Below, in pieces: positions 21,761-34,714 of a DNA stretch of 64,000 bases. The position numbers and the translations under genes were made by a program. Under the pieces are notes generated by a model that was given only the letters and a program-made list of their open reading frames with translations, did no database searches and was not told the origin of the DNA. Numbering within the stretch: position 1 is the first letter of the stretch; each line of letters begins with the position of its first letter. Source of the DNA: Larix kaempferi (Eukaryota; Streptophyta; Pinopsida; Pinales; Pinaceae); contig BSBM01001138.1 of NCBI GenBank assembly GCA_027924585.1, positions 13,759,001 to 13,823,000 of the forward strand, given 5' to 3'.

Positions 21761-22200
21761 TTTTGAACAACTCAAGAACAAGCTTTCCACAACTCTAGTG
21801 ATCGTGATAGCTGATTTTCACCATCCATTTGAAATCAAGACCAATGCAACAGATTATTCCATGGGCTCTATGATCACTCAAGAAGGCCATCTAGTGGTTT
21901 TGCATTCATAAAATTTTAGTGAAACTATTCGCAAGTATTTGAATTATGAAAGGGAACTGTATTCCATTGCAAAATCACTTAAGCAATGGAGACACTACAT
22001 TCTAGGCAAAGAAATGGTCATTCATGTGGACCATAAGCCTCTATGCTCCATCACATTCTAATTTACATACGATGAGACAAATCAAGTAGATTATTTACCT
22101 ACAATAATTTCAATTTGTAACTAAGCATCAAAAAGGAAAATCCAATGCAACAGTTGATTGCCTTAGCTGACCACTAGTAACTTCACTTCTTATATTGTTA
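21761..22200 (+). pseudogene. Gypsy RNase H
   Basis: Recognisable pieces: FEIKTNATDYSMGSMITQEG (first Asp), YLNYERELYSIAKSLKQWRH (Glu) and YILGKEMVIHVDHKPLCSI (Asp). It follows RT directly and is interrupted by stops. Confidence 0.8.
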
Positions 22201-22299
22201 AGTATGCATGGTTTTGACACCACTACTTGGCCTCGAATGTATGAATAAGGAACTTTATCCTTAGTGTATTGACAACTTCAGACAGGATAGTCGATTTCT

Positions 22300-23690
22300 C
22301 TCTATTACCACTTGAAGGACAGTTTTCTTTACAAGCTCAGACAACTTTGTGTACCTCTAGGTGAGCACAAACATAAGCTAATTTGGGATGCACAATACAA
22401 AAAAACAACACGTCATTTTGGAGTAGCAAAGACTCTTACAGTACTTCAGAAGTATTTTTATTTTTTTTCACTCAAGATGGATTTTGACAAGTATATCAGG
22501 TCATGCATGGTTTGTGCCATTGCCAAGCCACCGAATCAATGATAGGGTTTATATACACCCTTTCCAATTCTAAGTAGACCATGGGAATCCATTTCCTTGG
22601 ATTACTTGATTGGATATCCTATCACCAAACACCAACATGATGCAATCCTGGTAGTGGTTAACATAATTCTCTAAAATGGATATCCTCATTCCTTCCAAGA
22701 AGACTACAAAAACACAATATTCTTCTCAAATCTTCTTCGAGCATGTTTGGAAGCACTATGACTTACCAAATACAATCATCTTTGACATAGATTCCATATT
22801 TGTTAGCACTTTTTGGAAAACACTCTAGAAGTAACTCAACACACAACTATCAATGTCGATCGTGTTCCATCCTCAAACCGATGGATAGACAAAAGTTGTG
22901 AATCATATGGTGGTACAATTGTTCTGCATGTACAACCACACATATCACAAAGCATGGGATGAAAGTATCTCGTACATCCAACATAGATATAATTGAGCAC
23001 AACACAATTCAACATGTAAGAGTTTGTTTGAAGTTTGTTATGGATTTCATCCCTTAGTGCCTATCGACTTAGTTAATCGATCGAATAGTTTTATTGACTT
23101 AGACCATGTACAATGAGAGATTGAAAAAACAATCAAGTTCAAGGATAGGCTTTGTAAGATTAAAAAAAAATCACATGAGATGTTGAAATGAGCTAGTGAG
23201 AAAGCTAAGGCCCAACACGACAAGCATCATATTCCTCATTCATTCAAAATTAGGGATTAGGTCTAGTTTCATCTCAAGAAATAAATATTCAATGTCCCAC
23301 ATGGGAATATGAAACCTTTATGATATAGTCCTTACACGATTCTTGAGAAGATTGGGGAAAATGATTTTAAGATCAACATTACACCATACCTCAGTTTGCA
23401 TCTAGTATTCAATGTGGACTTGCTTCGACCGTATTTTCCACCACTATTGGAATAGATCGACTTACATCTGAAATATCCACAAGAAATCCATCCATATGTT
23501 CAAGATCCCCTTTCCTTTGACACCATTGTTAGACAACAAGAATGCCACATCAGCATGCAAACAATTCCCTTGTTTCAATTGACCAAAGCAGGGAAAATCC
23601 CAACTCAAGGAAAGTGGTATCATCTCATCAAATTGGATCACAAGTTTCCCCATCTTCTTAAGTAGGAAACGGGGACCATTTCCACTTAAG
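22300..23690 (+). pseudogene. Gypsy integrase and C-terminal tail
   Basis: The HHCC zinc region is KTTRHFGVAKT with CMVCAIAKPPNQ (about 22400-22545). The core has ESISLDYLIGYPITKHQHDA (first Asp) and FDIDSIFVS (second Asp). The third catalytic residue seems changed: PQTDG-stop-TKVVNHMV has Lys where family members have Glu (TEVVN). The tail contains LEKIGENDFKINITPYLSLH and FNVDLLRPYF, typical of the end of plant gypsy pol. Many frameshifts. Confidence 0.85.
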
Positions 23691-23893
23691 GAGGAAGGTC
23701 TAATCCATTTTAGGACTCAATTGAACCATCGACTAGTGCTTAGTCCCATTCAAATCCTTGGTCAGATATCAGTGGATCGAATAATTCAATTGGACCTACA
23801 GATCAGTCGATCCATCAACTTAGTCGGGACACACAATATTCTACAAGATTCATTCATCATACATGCCCTACAACATACGATGACTCAAGAACA

Positions 23894-25206
23894 TGTCAAT
23901 CAGAATTCTGAACAATCAAAAGGCACTGAGAAGATGCTATCATTGTGGAAACAACGTCTCTTCATATTCTTCCAACCGATAGATGGAAAAGAAACAATTG
24001 GTTTTCTCAATAAAATTGTGACTACTTCTTTGTAATTGAAATGAGGTGGGAAGGAACCCAAGCGTCCCTCAAATTTGAATATATGCATGTAAGCTCGAAT
24101 ATGAAAGGGTTCCTTGTTCTTGATTTCATTAAGATGGGTTTTGAAAGAGAAGGTTTGAGTGGATCCTCACATTTCCTTCATTCAATCTCCGTATTAAATT
24201 CCACAGGGGCAGATCACTGAGCTTGAACAAACCTCACAATTTCACACTGTTATTACTGAGAAGAATTAGACAAAGACATGGATCAATTCACTCATAAAAC
24301 TCAAACACACATGAAAAAATGTCGTTGATACATTAATCAGTTGTAAGCTGGAAGTGAAATAATGTTACAATAGAATGAATTCAATACTCTTGGGAGGATT
24401 CAAATTCACCTCAAGTATAGGCTTAGTTTGCATTAAAACCATCTCTCGATAAGGTTCAGTAGCCACCGATGAAGAATAATCAGTTAAATGAGGTAGAAAT
24501 GAGCATAACCGAATAAGGTGGGCACCAAAATAGGGGAGGATACTCCAAGGGGTCGAAATACTGACTTGTAGTGGTCAAAATAGGTGCTCCTCCACTCAGT
24601 AGCAGTGAAACTAGGCGTAACAGTCAGATAACTAGGCAATCAAGGGGACAAGGTGCCCTAAATCATGGAACTGACTGTGCTAACTCCTAAAATCATGCAC
24701 GAAGGAGAATTTGGACTCATTAGCCCTCTGATGTAACCAAGGCTCTCTGAGTGGATAGGAGGGCTAATGATGGCAAAAAACAAGCTCCTGGGGGCCCAAA
24801 GTAAGGACCAGGTGCTAGGAGACTCAAATGCTAATGCATGGATGCATGGAATACTGGATGGAATGCATGCATGCATGCAAGACCAAATTAAGATGGTGAT
24901 AATATTCCAACACTCCCTTCATGTAAATGATTCTTTTGAATCAGTACACCTTGATACAAGGTTTTGCTCATAAACATAGAATACTGACATCCTATAGATA
25001 ACTAATCAATACAACCAGAGTTCTCACCCTTGTGGTTTCTCCTCATTTTCATGTGATTGGTATTATATATTTCTTTCAATCATTTTCTGTTTGGTTATTT
25101 CCTACATTGGTTTTCTTATTTAGTCTAGTATTATTTGATTCCACCATAACAGAGCTTGACTCATTCAATCGACTCTATTTTCCTCCTATTGACTCCTTGG
25201 GTGACA
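23894..25206 (+). repeat. 3' LTR of the plus-strand gypsy element, interrupted
   Basis: Starts TGTCAATCAGAATTCTG and ends TTGGGTGACA; it matches the 5' LTR over both halves. Removing the 722-bp insertion leaves about 590 bp, the size of the 5' LTR. Confidence 0.8.
24191..24912 (-). mobile_element. 722-bp LTR-like insertion inside the gypsy 3' LTR
   Basis: Absent from the 5' LTR at the matching point. Read on the minus strand it begins TGTTGGAATATTATCACC, a common plant LTR start, and ends GTGGAATTTAATAC. CTCC flanks both sides (24187-24190 and 24913-24916). No coding sequence. Probably a solo LTR. It contains a short (ATGC)n run near 24863. Confidence 0.6.
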
Positions 25207-26121
25207 TGGATCCCACAATCACCTACAATAGATTTTGGTATAACATTTTTAGAAATTCTTTGAGAAAAAATCAGAAACCCATTTTAAGATACAGGAAACC
25301 CCATCCCCCCCCCCACAGTGTAATCATCACTTTCCCAAAATTGCTCATATTAGATAATTTGGCTATAAAAACCTTTTAAATGTATTCAAAATGGGGGATA
25401 GAGGTCCAAATTCTACAAGTACCCCTTGAAATTCATTCAATTTGGGAAGGAAACACCCATAGACATGTTTTTCTAAAAACACACTTCAATAATGCATTGA
25501 AATTCATTTACACATTTTGTCAAACACATGGCATGGAAACTTTCAATTACAAACATACATGTAGAAAACAACCAAGAACTATCATTTTATTGATTAGAAA
25601 TTCAATCAAATATTTTCTCAAACAATTTATGAGCCTTAAATGAATTAAAGGTTTTATCAATTTCATAGAACATGTTATTCACTCAGTGATTTTAGATAAC
25701 ACATGGAGAAAAACCTAAGCTACAACCATGCATAAGGAGAAACACTCTTGATTAAATCATTATCCACTGATGGTTCACTTAATGGTTTCCCTATCCCATC
25801 TCATTATCCATGAGTTAATTTGGAAGGATTACAAGCATATGGTATAACATTCCTAATTCAATTATTTTGCCAAACACTTGGAAAACATCCTCATAAATTC
25901 CCTTAGAAATTAATTAACTTTCAAATTCATTCCAGATTAAAATAATATGCAAAATCTATAAATTAAGGAATAATTACAAATTTATCTTATTGTTCGGCTA
26001 TTACTTACTCCCCATGCCATTTTCATTCCTTTGGCATACTGTAGAAATCATGCTTCCACATTTTTATTAACTAGGAAACAATTTGAGAAAAGAGGAGTTG
26101 CGTTACAAGATTTTGAAACTT
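25207..26121. other. Intergenic DNA, nothing recognised
   Basis: AT-rich, with a C10 run near 25305. Short open frames show no family pattern. Confidence 0.35.
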
Positions 26122-26156
26122 GACGTTTCGACCCCTACTCTGGGATCAACATCAGG
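26122..26156 (-). ncRNA. Hammerhead-ribozyme-like motif of Penelope-like-element type (degenerate)
   Basis: Minus strand, 5' to 3': CCTGATG, T, T; stem II GATCCC-AGAGTA-GGGGTC, a six-pair stem with one G-U; then GAAAC; then GTC. Order and spacing match the minimal hammerhead core CUGAUGA / stem II / GAAAC / GUC, with the palindromic ACGU of the minimal, dimer-cleaving hammerheads in Penelope-like elements. One core base differs: CUGAUGU in place of CUGAUGA, which would be expected to impair cleavage. No Penelope RT or GIY-YIG domain was recognised nearby. Confidence 0.55.
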
Positions 26157-29100
26157 AGATAGTTGAAGCCTGCAACATCCAAGGCATTTATCCTCCCTCT
26201 GGCTAATATTAGCTAAACACATGCACCCCATATTTCTCATACCACACCCTTATTATTACCACTATTATATCAATCCAATTGATGTCTATCTAAAAATTAA
26301 ACTAAGCAAAGGAACAACACAATAAATAAAACCTTTAATAATTAATTATACCTAGCCATTATACCTGAATAGTTCCATTACAGTATTTCCAACAGAATTT
26401 CAACCATTTGCTCCTTGCCATGGCCAACTCCTATGGTTCCAAACAGTTTCCTCCCAACCATACTCAAGGAAAACTTCTTTCCTAGAGACCCTTGAGTTGT
26501 ATGGGCTCATAACTAGTTTATAATGCAAAATATACTCAATATGGATCTTTTGATCCACAAACAAATATCTTTCCATCCAATAGAAAACATCCATATTAGT
26601 GTTACCAACTTCGCTCCAAATTCCATTAACCACTTCAATTTAGCCTATTTTCTCTAGTAGAATTTTGGAAGCATTTACTTACTCTCCAAGTCATGCCCAA
26701 AACCAATGGAGGCCTGTCTTATCTATAGGCTCTTTGAGGGTTGACACCTCACCCCCCCATGAAAAATTATTAATTTTATTTATTAATAATTCATTAATAT
26801 TCATCATTCTTACTCCCCATGTGTCTTTCCATTATAATTTCTTAATTACTTATTTTTTCTAAATACTTGATTCCCCTTTTTCATTAAATTGTTATTAAGT
26901 TATGTTTTCCTCTCAAAGTGGCTAATTAAGATCTTAATTAACTCATCCCTAGGGTCTCTTCAATTTACCTTGGTTTATCTCAAAAATATGGAAGGGTTAG
27001 CTATTTGGGGTACAAGGATTATGCATCCTTACTATGCACCGCCCTTATTCATGACCTTCCCATATATTCTACAAAGAGATATTTCATGTCTCTTATTAAG
27101 ACTTCACGCCTCTTTTGATATTCATTGGTTACATCCTAGACCCATATGTTGGCAATTTGGTTAGGATCTACCCTATTCCCTACACATGCATGTACCCACA
27201 CATATCAAATAGATTGATACAATTGTAAATCAAAATCAAATTCAAATGATTTCTACCACCATTTTTCCTCCATAGATTTTTATCGTCATACTCCAACTCT
27301 ACTCCAACTCGGAGCTTCCCTTGATAGCTCATATAATAGATCTAGTTCCCTATATCAATAGGATTAATGATATCAATTTAAAACATAAGCATAAGTTATA
27401 CAAACTATTCAAAAATAATCAATTGCAACAATACTCATTTAGTTATGCTTTCATAGTAGATAATTAGACTTCCATAGCCCTTCCTCTTGATGCAATTGAC
27501 TCCATTCATGAGCCTTTCTACTGTAGTCCTATACACCTGCCACAGTTCACTTGTGTTTACTAGCATTAGTAATTATTTATTAGTATATATTCAACTGACC
27601 TTATTGAAGCATCCAAGCCATTGTTCATTAATCCAACATAGAATGCAATATTGTCATCATCATGATAGACAACTACCTACTCAACAACAAAAATGAGCAT
27701 AACATTATCCATGGAACATCTAAACTCATCCACACTTAAACTCCTTATTTCTATGCTAATAAATTTAGGCAAGGAGGGGCATCACATACTCTCCACCTAG
27801 AACAAAAATTTCCTCGAAGTTTTCATGCCATAATAAGACACTCGGTTCCTTGCAAATCATATGATAAATAAAGTCTCAAACTTATATAAATCAAGTTATT
27901 CTTATAAGATATATATCTTTGACTCCACACCAAGTTCATAAATCAGATTTCTCTGAAATGAAAACTTCTCGACGAAGTAAAAAAATACCCTTTATTAAAC
28001 CAATCATGCAATCAACCATACCATGTCAATATAATAGCATTTGTATTTTTTTTTAGAAAATTTGATCTTACCAAGTTACAAATAAACCATATCTTAATTC
28101 CATAAGAAACATTAATGATCCATTCCATTATATAATCAAGTTTTGCATAACAACATGCAACAAAAATAAAAATAAAAATAAATACACAAACAATTGAAAA
28201 TTAGATTAGCCAAGAAATAGTGTTTTCATGCACAACTAAATATGTGCAATTCCCTCTTTTTTTCCATAAGCAAGCTCGGTATTTACAATCTCAAACCTTA
28301 GAAATTAGTTGTCACTTTTTATCAATGATTAATAATTAGGCAAAATCATAAAGGAAAAAATGTTCTTACATTAACAAGATTAACAAGATATGGTTGCATA
28401 CAACTCTAATTTTAACCATTTCAATATTGCAAAATTTTTCTCATGTCGGCGGAGTCATCAATGCCATTTTCTTTTCTTACTTGAAAATCAACACATTAAT
28501 TCAAATCAATTAGAATGTTTTGATCCAAAATAGTGATTGCCAACTTCTGATCCAAGATAACTTGCATAACTTTTGATCCAAGATAACTTGCATGTATACA
28601 TGAAGATGTTATCTATAATATTACACCCATCATGGTAGTTACCAATCATCCCGCTTTCCAATCATTAAACTCTTCCATGGCTTATAATTATTAAACCTCT
28701 TCCACGACTTCCAATTATTAAACTTACTGAATCTTGTTGCTTCATGCATTATTTCTTGACATTAATACCCATGTAAAGACTTCAAGAAACTTGAAAAAAA
28801 TAATAAATTCCACAAGATTGTGTATCCTATTCTTTACTCACATATGTCTTAGCCTATCATAAGAAGCATTTTTGGCTTAAATCTAATCTTAAGCTCTAAC
28901 CAAATGCAAAAGAGTCTTTATTTTTCCTTTTCATAAGCTTACAAGTCTCTACTAGGACCACCAACTACCCATACCATCCTCCATATAGAGTTCCAATACC
29001 CCAAAATCAAGTTATCTTTTACATTCCACATTCCATACAATCATCCATATTTCCTTACAAAAGCAATGTCCCAATTCACAATGAGTGAAATCTCGTCCTT

Positions 29101-31699
29101 GCTTAGTTTCTCATTTAGGGAATGCGTAAGGTACACATTCTTGATCATCAATAAGAAGTCAAAATCATTTGTTTATGCATTCTCATGTCCATCATTTAAG
29201 CTCCAATGGAACTAAGTTCCATCCAACCAAGAGATTTTATCTCCAAATGTAGCATTTCTTTCACAACCATAGGCTGCAAGCTTCAAAAAGGTCATTGGTC
29301 AAATTCATATGCACTCTAAATTGCACATTATATAACAAAGTCACTAATGATTGAAAAAATTAGTAGATAAAATTATGATTTACCATCTTCTAGAGTGCTG
29401 TCCAAACTCTAATGCTCGTTTATTTAAATGTCATAATCAACATCTTATATATAAACCTCCTTTAAACCATATTCATACCATTATGGCAACCCTTTTCATG
29501 AAGGATATCTCTTTCACTAGGCATAAATTTCTACCTTCTACGAGGTCTTACCACATACCCACATTATGCTTATACTTAACGCCATCTCCATCTCTCAATT
29601 ATATATAAAGTGTGACCACTTTCATAAAGTTTATTTTTAATTTTTCCTTTTAACTCTGAAAAGAAGCAACAACATCCATCATCAAGCGCGACAGCAACAT
29701 TTGGCACAAGAGAAGCAGCAACAACAACATCGATAATCAAGGGCGGCATCAAGATCAGGCACAACAGTAAGATCCATTTGGGTATTCACACATACGCACA
29801 TTTGGTTATTCACTTCCATCTCGAATCTTCTGTTTTTATGCAAAGGGAATTTCAGAAACTGTATTTTCTCTTTTCCGGTACATTTTTTTTTTATTTCATC
29901 TTTGTCAATATCATATTGTGCTTTTTTATATGTTGGAACTCATTTTTGAATCATTTTTTAGTCCTGGTTGTCTCTTTCATCACCAAGCATTTTAATTCCG
30001 AACTTTTGAAAGGGTAAATGCGTTTGTTTGTCTGATTCAAGAATGAACCCTTCCCATGGCGGCTGGGAAGAGTAAATGCGCTGTTTAGTATATTACTTAA
30101 CATAAATGTCTGTGTAGCGACCTTTCCATATCAGGCTCGATTGAGCTCTCACTCACAACGTAGGTTCCTACATATTTAATTCTTGTGATAGCTTATAGCT
30201 CAATCTCTGCATATTAAATTATTCAGATATATTATTTATTATGCTAGCGATCATTGTAGGTGTTTCTATTGAATCTGAGTCTTTTCCTGAGTAGAATGCA
30301 TGATATGAACTTTACATTTGTTTGAAAAAAGTTGCAGGAATACAATCTTTGTGCATGATGCATATAGACTTTTTAGATTCATTCTAAACAAACCATTTGT
30401 ACTTAATTAATAGCAAGGAAAAGAAGAAATGCAGTTGATCGATGATATCAGGCTACTAGCTACGTCCTCCCATTGGATGTATATTAGAATTAAGATATTA
30501 ATGTAAACTTAAACAGCTACACAGAGCCTTAAAAGGCTACGGGCTGCTCAACCATATTATACGTTTTTTTTACAGAGCTTATGGTATTAGGGATGTACCT
30601 TTCATCATACTTCTACCATTATTTCTATGGTTGTCGCCCCTCTGCTTGGTTGCAGGATAAGAGAATAGCTCCCTCCAGACCCCCAAGAAAAGAAAGCTCA
30701 CACTCTGCACATCCTATTCTAACCTCTCCACATAATGATGTATCAAGAAAATGAGTATCTCCTCTTTACAGGTTCCTCTTTTCGTCGCCCTTGATAGGCC
30801 TGTATGTGATGGTGCCTGTGATTTTTGTTTAACATTTGTTCATTGTCCATCCCTTTTAGTTTATTATAGCATTTGGAATTTCGTGCAAATTTTTTCCCAC
30901 TTTGTCTTATCTTTAGGCATCCCCTCTATATTTTATCTTTTTCCAGGGGCGTATCTTCTATTTTCTGGGGAGTATTTATCATAGCGGTAAATGGTTTCTC
31001 CGTAGCAACTAGCAATAGAAGGCTCGTTCAGTAGTAGCAACAGAAGTAAGTATCGGGTAATAAATAACAGTAAATCAATATTGGTAGGAAGGCTAGGTTG
31101 CTTGGTTAAATGAGTGTCCCAATAGTTGCAAGGCCTTTATATTACGCATCCCACACAAATATGTGTACTCTTTTGATTAAAAAAGGGTTAAGTTCTCTAT
31201 TCTATGGTAGATGAGATTATAAATCCAAGTTAAAATAGTTATTTTATGATTTTATATAAAATGCATGGAGAACCAATTCTTCCACCTAATTGGTATAGTA
31301 GGCTATGTTGTGGGGGAGGGATGGGGATTTATAATTGGGTACACAAAGCGTAAAGTGGGATTGGGTATAGAAATCCTAAAGTATATCGGTGATTGGGTAC
31401 TTTAAAGGGGCAATCCTAAAAGAATATATTTTGATGAACATTTAAGGTTATATTGCCAGAGTGCTATCTCATGGGAAATATTTATAATTGTAGTGATGTA
31501 AATTTAGATCATTTCGCAATTTAATGTCTAAATCTTTACAGGAAAAAAAGGGGCTTTCTTCTATCTATAATGTTGTTTATTCAAACTTATTTGTGTTGGG
31601 ATCCATTTTGAATGGGCAGAATTTTATAAACAACAAATTCTAATTCTAACATAACCCACCTTTGGACTACTCCATGTATGTTTTTTCTAACTCATCTTT
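26157..31699. other. Long AT-rich stretch without a recognised gene
   Basis: No gene family is recognisable on either strand. A 27-bp direct duplication with TGATCCAAGATAACTTGCAT lies at about 28541-28594. Near 29650-29770 there is CAACAACA-type low-complexity sequence. Short open frames such as those near 26400-26633 and 29576-29764 show no conserved pattern. Part of it may be worn retroelement DNA, given the ribozyme-like motif at its left end. Confidence 0.35.
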
Positions 31700-32375
31700 G
31701 TCAATATCATATTGTGATTTGGGTTTAAATATTAGGTTTATATATTAAGTTTAAATATGTTAGGTTTAACATTGGGTTTAACGTTTAAAAATTAATACAT
31801 TATGATATTATAAATATATATGTAATTTTTTAAAGATTTATATATTAGATCTAAATATTAAGTTTACATATTAGGTATAAATACTAATCACTAAAACATT
31901 ATAAATATATATGTAATTAATTTAAATATTTAACTATTAGGTTAACATAATTTTAAATGTTAAGTTGAACATTAACATTACCTCATAAATAACCAACATT
32001 ACGATAAATAATAAATATTAATACCTTTAACATTAGGACATAAACATTACTACATTAAATAATAAAAAATTATACTAGGGCATTATAAACATATATGTAA
32101 TTATTGTATATATTTATATATTAGGTTTACATATGTTAGGTTTAACATTAAGTTATAAGTATTAGGATAATATTTATATGAGGTTAAACATTAGAATAAA
32201 TAAACATTATAAGCATTAGAAGATAAACTTTAGGACTTATAAACATACATTAAATAATAAATTTTAAATAATACAGTAAACTTTAAATAATACAATAAAC
32301 CTTAAATAATACATTAAATAATAAAATTTATGACATTATAAACATATATATATTTTTTTAAACATTAGGACATTG
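31700..32375. repeat. AT-rich degenerate array of ATTAGGTTTAA/ATAAACATTA motifs
   Basis: Irregular repetition of ATTAGGTTTAAC, TTTAAATATTAG and later ACATTAAATAATA. The same kind of sequence continues at 43274-43340, beyond the inserted element, showing that the 32381-43273 element inserted into this array. Confidence 0.6.
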
Positions 32376-32737
32376 GGACATGATGGCCAGGAAATTCTTG
32401 AGTCTCAAATTCACTTAGTGAGTGAGTTGTCTGCTAACAATGGTTTCAATGCCAAAATATGATTCAAAACCTGGTTTCAATATTATTGTAAGCCTAACAA
32501 TCTTTGTAATGAAAATCCAAGTCTTTCATCGGGGCTAAACTCTGGTGCATAGAGTACATGATGGGAACCCTGGCCATATCGCCTTGCTAATGGCTCAATA
32601 CCTCGTTTTCATACCTGCGTTTACTGCGCAGTCAAAGCCGTAGGCTCTAACTTCAACCAACGTGCCCACGCTGCCAGAATTGGTGAGGCTTTTCCTATTC
32701 ACCACCTAAGGCCCTCTAACTCTGCATATGCAACAAT

Positions 32738-32994
32738 TGTTAGAAATAGTAATTACTTTAGTTAGCTTTAGCTTTTACTTGAGTTACTATTTAGAAGTTC
32801 AGTTAATAAATGCAACAGCATGCTTTGCATGCATGCAAAAGCTAGGTTAGAGATTTTAGGGTTTTTTCATAAGTGTTTAAATACACATTACATTATTGTT
32901 TGTATTACATCAGTTGATCTCCGTTTATGAATAAAGATCAAAGAGCCGTAGCTCATTCTGCATTATCTTTGTTTATTTCTGCCTCCAACCTTCA
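32738..32994 (+). repeat. Copia 5' LTR
   Basis: Starts TGTTAGAAATAGTAATTAC and ends GCCTCCAACCTTCA. Contains GCATGCATGC. Confidence 0.95.
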
Positions 32995-32997
32995 GTT

Positions 32998-33009
32998 TGG
33001 TATCAGAGC
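32998..33009 (+). other. Primer-binding site, initiator tRNA-Met
   Basis: TGGTATCAGAGC, 3 nt after the LTR. Confidence 0.95.
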
Positions 33010-33512
33010 ATAGGAGAAGATCAAATTGGTAGCATCAATTTCCGGAGAACCCAAAGCGGTAGCTTTGAAGAATTTGTAAGTTTTTTTTTTTTGAAGATTT
33101 TTTTTTTTTTGGAGAAATTATTAAAAAAAAAATTTGGAGTACCGCACCCTACCTATAGTCCACAGAGCGGTACTTTAGGAACTATCGTGCCCAAAGTATA
33201 GTCTAAAGCGCGGTAGTTTGGGGAGATACGAGGTAAAAAATCGAGATTTCACCGCGGCCTCTCCCTAAGACAAAGAGCGGTAAATGGAACAAGGCGGCAT
33301 TTTTGGACAAGTGCAAAAAGGTTTTTACTTTATGTCATTCTTTTTTGACTTTCACGCAGTTATTGAGTAAGAATTTTTTTTTCTTTTTACAAGAGAAGAA
33401 GATATTTTTCAAATCTTGTTTAAGAGGGAGAATGATTATTTGTTTTTTAAAAAAAAAAAAAGAGAAAGGGAGATTATTTTGAATAGAGCCAGTGAAAGAC
33501 ACCGCAGCGTCT
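33010..33512 (+). other. Copia leader with repeated GCGGTA motif
   Basis: No coding signal. A(G)AGCGGTA-like motifs occur near 33054, 33164, 33206 and 33276, with T- and A-rich tracts between. A packaging or structural role would be inference. Confidence 0.5.
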
Positions 33513-34370
33513 ATGGCTTCTAGTAGCAATCAATCATAGATTTCTCCTCTTACAGGGAAAAAGGACTATGATGTCTGGGCCACAAGGATGGCGGTTTATC
33601 TCAGGTCAGAAGATGCATGGGAATATGTCGTGTACGGCTATTCCGAACCTGGAGATGATGCAGCTTTTCAAGCCCTTTCAAACGCAGAGAAGGATGTCAT
33701 GCGAGCGCATAGGAAGAAGGATGCAAAGGAACTGCATCTCATCATGAACGCTTTGGATAACAGCGTATTTCCAAAGATATCAGCATCTTTACATGCCAAA
33801 GCAGCATGGGATACCTTGGCGACCAGTTATCAAGGTGCTGGTAAGGTTCAAACAGCAACACTCCAAAACCTAAGAAGAGACTTTGAAGATTTGAAGATGA
33901 AAGAATCAGACTCTATAGACTCTTTCATGACCAAAGTCATGGGGATTGTTAATCAACTGAATATCTATGGTGAAAAGATTGGAGATCAAAAGGGTGTTGA
34001 AAGGGTTCTGAGATCCCTACCCCACAAATTTGAGTCGAAAGTTTCAGCGATTGAAGAAGCAAAAGTATCTGAGTACTCTCTCTATAGATGAGTTGACCCG
34101 GATCTTTACTTTCATTTGAATCCAGGCTCAACAGGAATGAAGAATCCTCTCAAGAGAATGCTTTCAAAGCACATGTCTCATTCTCAAGAGGCAGAAGCAG
34201 AGGAGGATCAAGAGGACGAGGAAGAAGTGGCCGAAGTAATGGCAATGGAGATCAAGATCACCATCATAACCATGAAGGCAGAAACTGCGACAAAAAAAGA
34301 TCAGATAAATCTAATATTCAGTGTTATTATTGCAATAAATTTGGGCATTATGCTCATGAATGCAAAAAGA
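33513..34370 (+). pseudogene. Copia Gag with CCHC zinc knuckle
   Basis: ATG 33513 reads MASSSNQS, then TAG 33537, and continues in frame as ISPLTGKKDYDVWATRMAVY. The UBN2-type gag domain follows: HLIMNALDNSVFPKISASLH, AAWDTLATSYQGAGKVQTAT and RSLPHKFESKVSAIEEA. After a frameshift near 34090 an Arg/Gly-rich stretch leads to CYYCNKFGHYAHEC (34322-34363), a perfect CCHC knuckle. Gag packages the element RNA. Two breaks are visible: the early TAG and the frameshift. Confidence 0.9.
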
Positions 34371-34714
34371 AAAAGGATGGTCAAGCAAATCATAAAGCTA
34401 ATGTGACTAATACCTCTGAGGATAAAGATGATATGTTATTTCTTACATGTCATGCTACACACGAAAGCCCAAAGGGACTTTGGATTTTAGATAGTGGCTG
34501 CAGTAATCATATGACAGGTGACATAGGTCTAATTGCAGACCTAGATGAATCAGTGAGGACAGAGGTCAAAGTTGGCATGGATGAGGTGGTTCCAGTTCTT
34601 GGAAAAGGAGTGGTCAACATTCTGACCAAACAAGGCCAACAAAAGACAATCTCAGATGTCTATTATGCTCCAGGATTGAAGCATAATCTGCTTAGCAATT
34701 GGGCAACTCACTGA
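34371..34714 (+). pseudogene. Copia aspartic protease
   Basis: GLWILDSGCSNHMTGD supplies the catalytic Asp (LDSG). DVYYAPGLKHNLLS is the conserved end. It is in frame with the zinc knuckle. A frameshift follows at about 34700 (ILSVGQL motif lost to LLSNWATH). Confidence 0.9.

Larger units (their letters stand above)
18476..25206 (+). mobile_element. Ty3/gypsy retrotransposon with both LTRs, degenerate
   Basis: Structure: LTR 18476-19075, PBS 19082-19093, gag, protease region, RT, RNase H, integrase, then LTR 23894-25206 (interrupted). A purine-rich stretch TTAAGGAGGAAGG lies near 23687-23699, about 190 bp before the apparent 3' LTR start, so the true LTR may begin there and the 5' copy may be truncated by the Tat-like element. 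Pol is in several frames. No TSD could be matched at the ends. Confidence 0.8.

Noticed and set aside
23684-23893. Earlier start of the gypsy 3' LTR at the purine tract near 23687
   Set aside because: Possible, but the 5' LTR has no matching sequence before TGTCAA, so the shorter LTR was annotated.
31700-32375. Telomere-like TTTAGG repeats
   Set aside because: The units are irregular ATTAGGTTTAA variants and do not match the plant telomere TTTAGGG.
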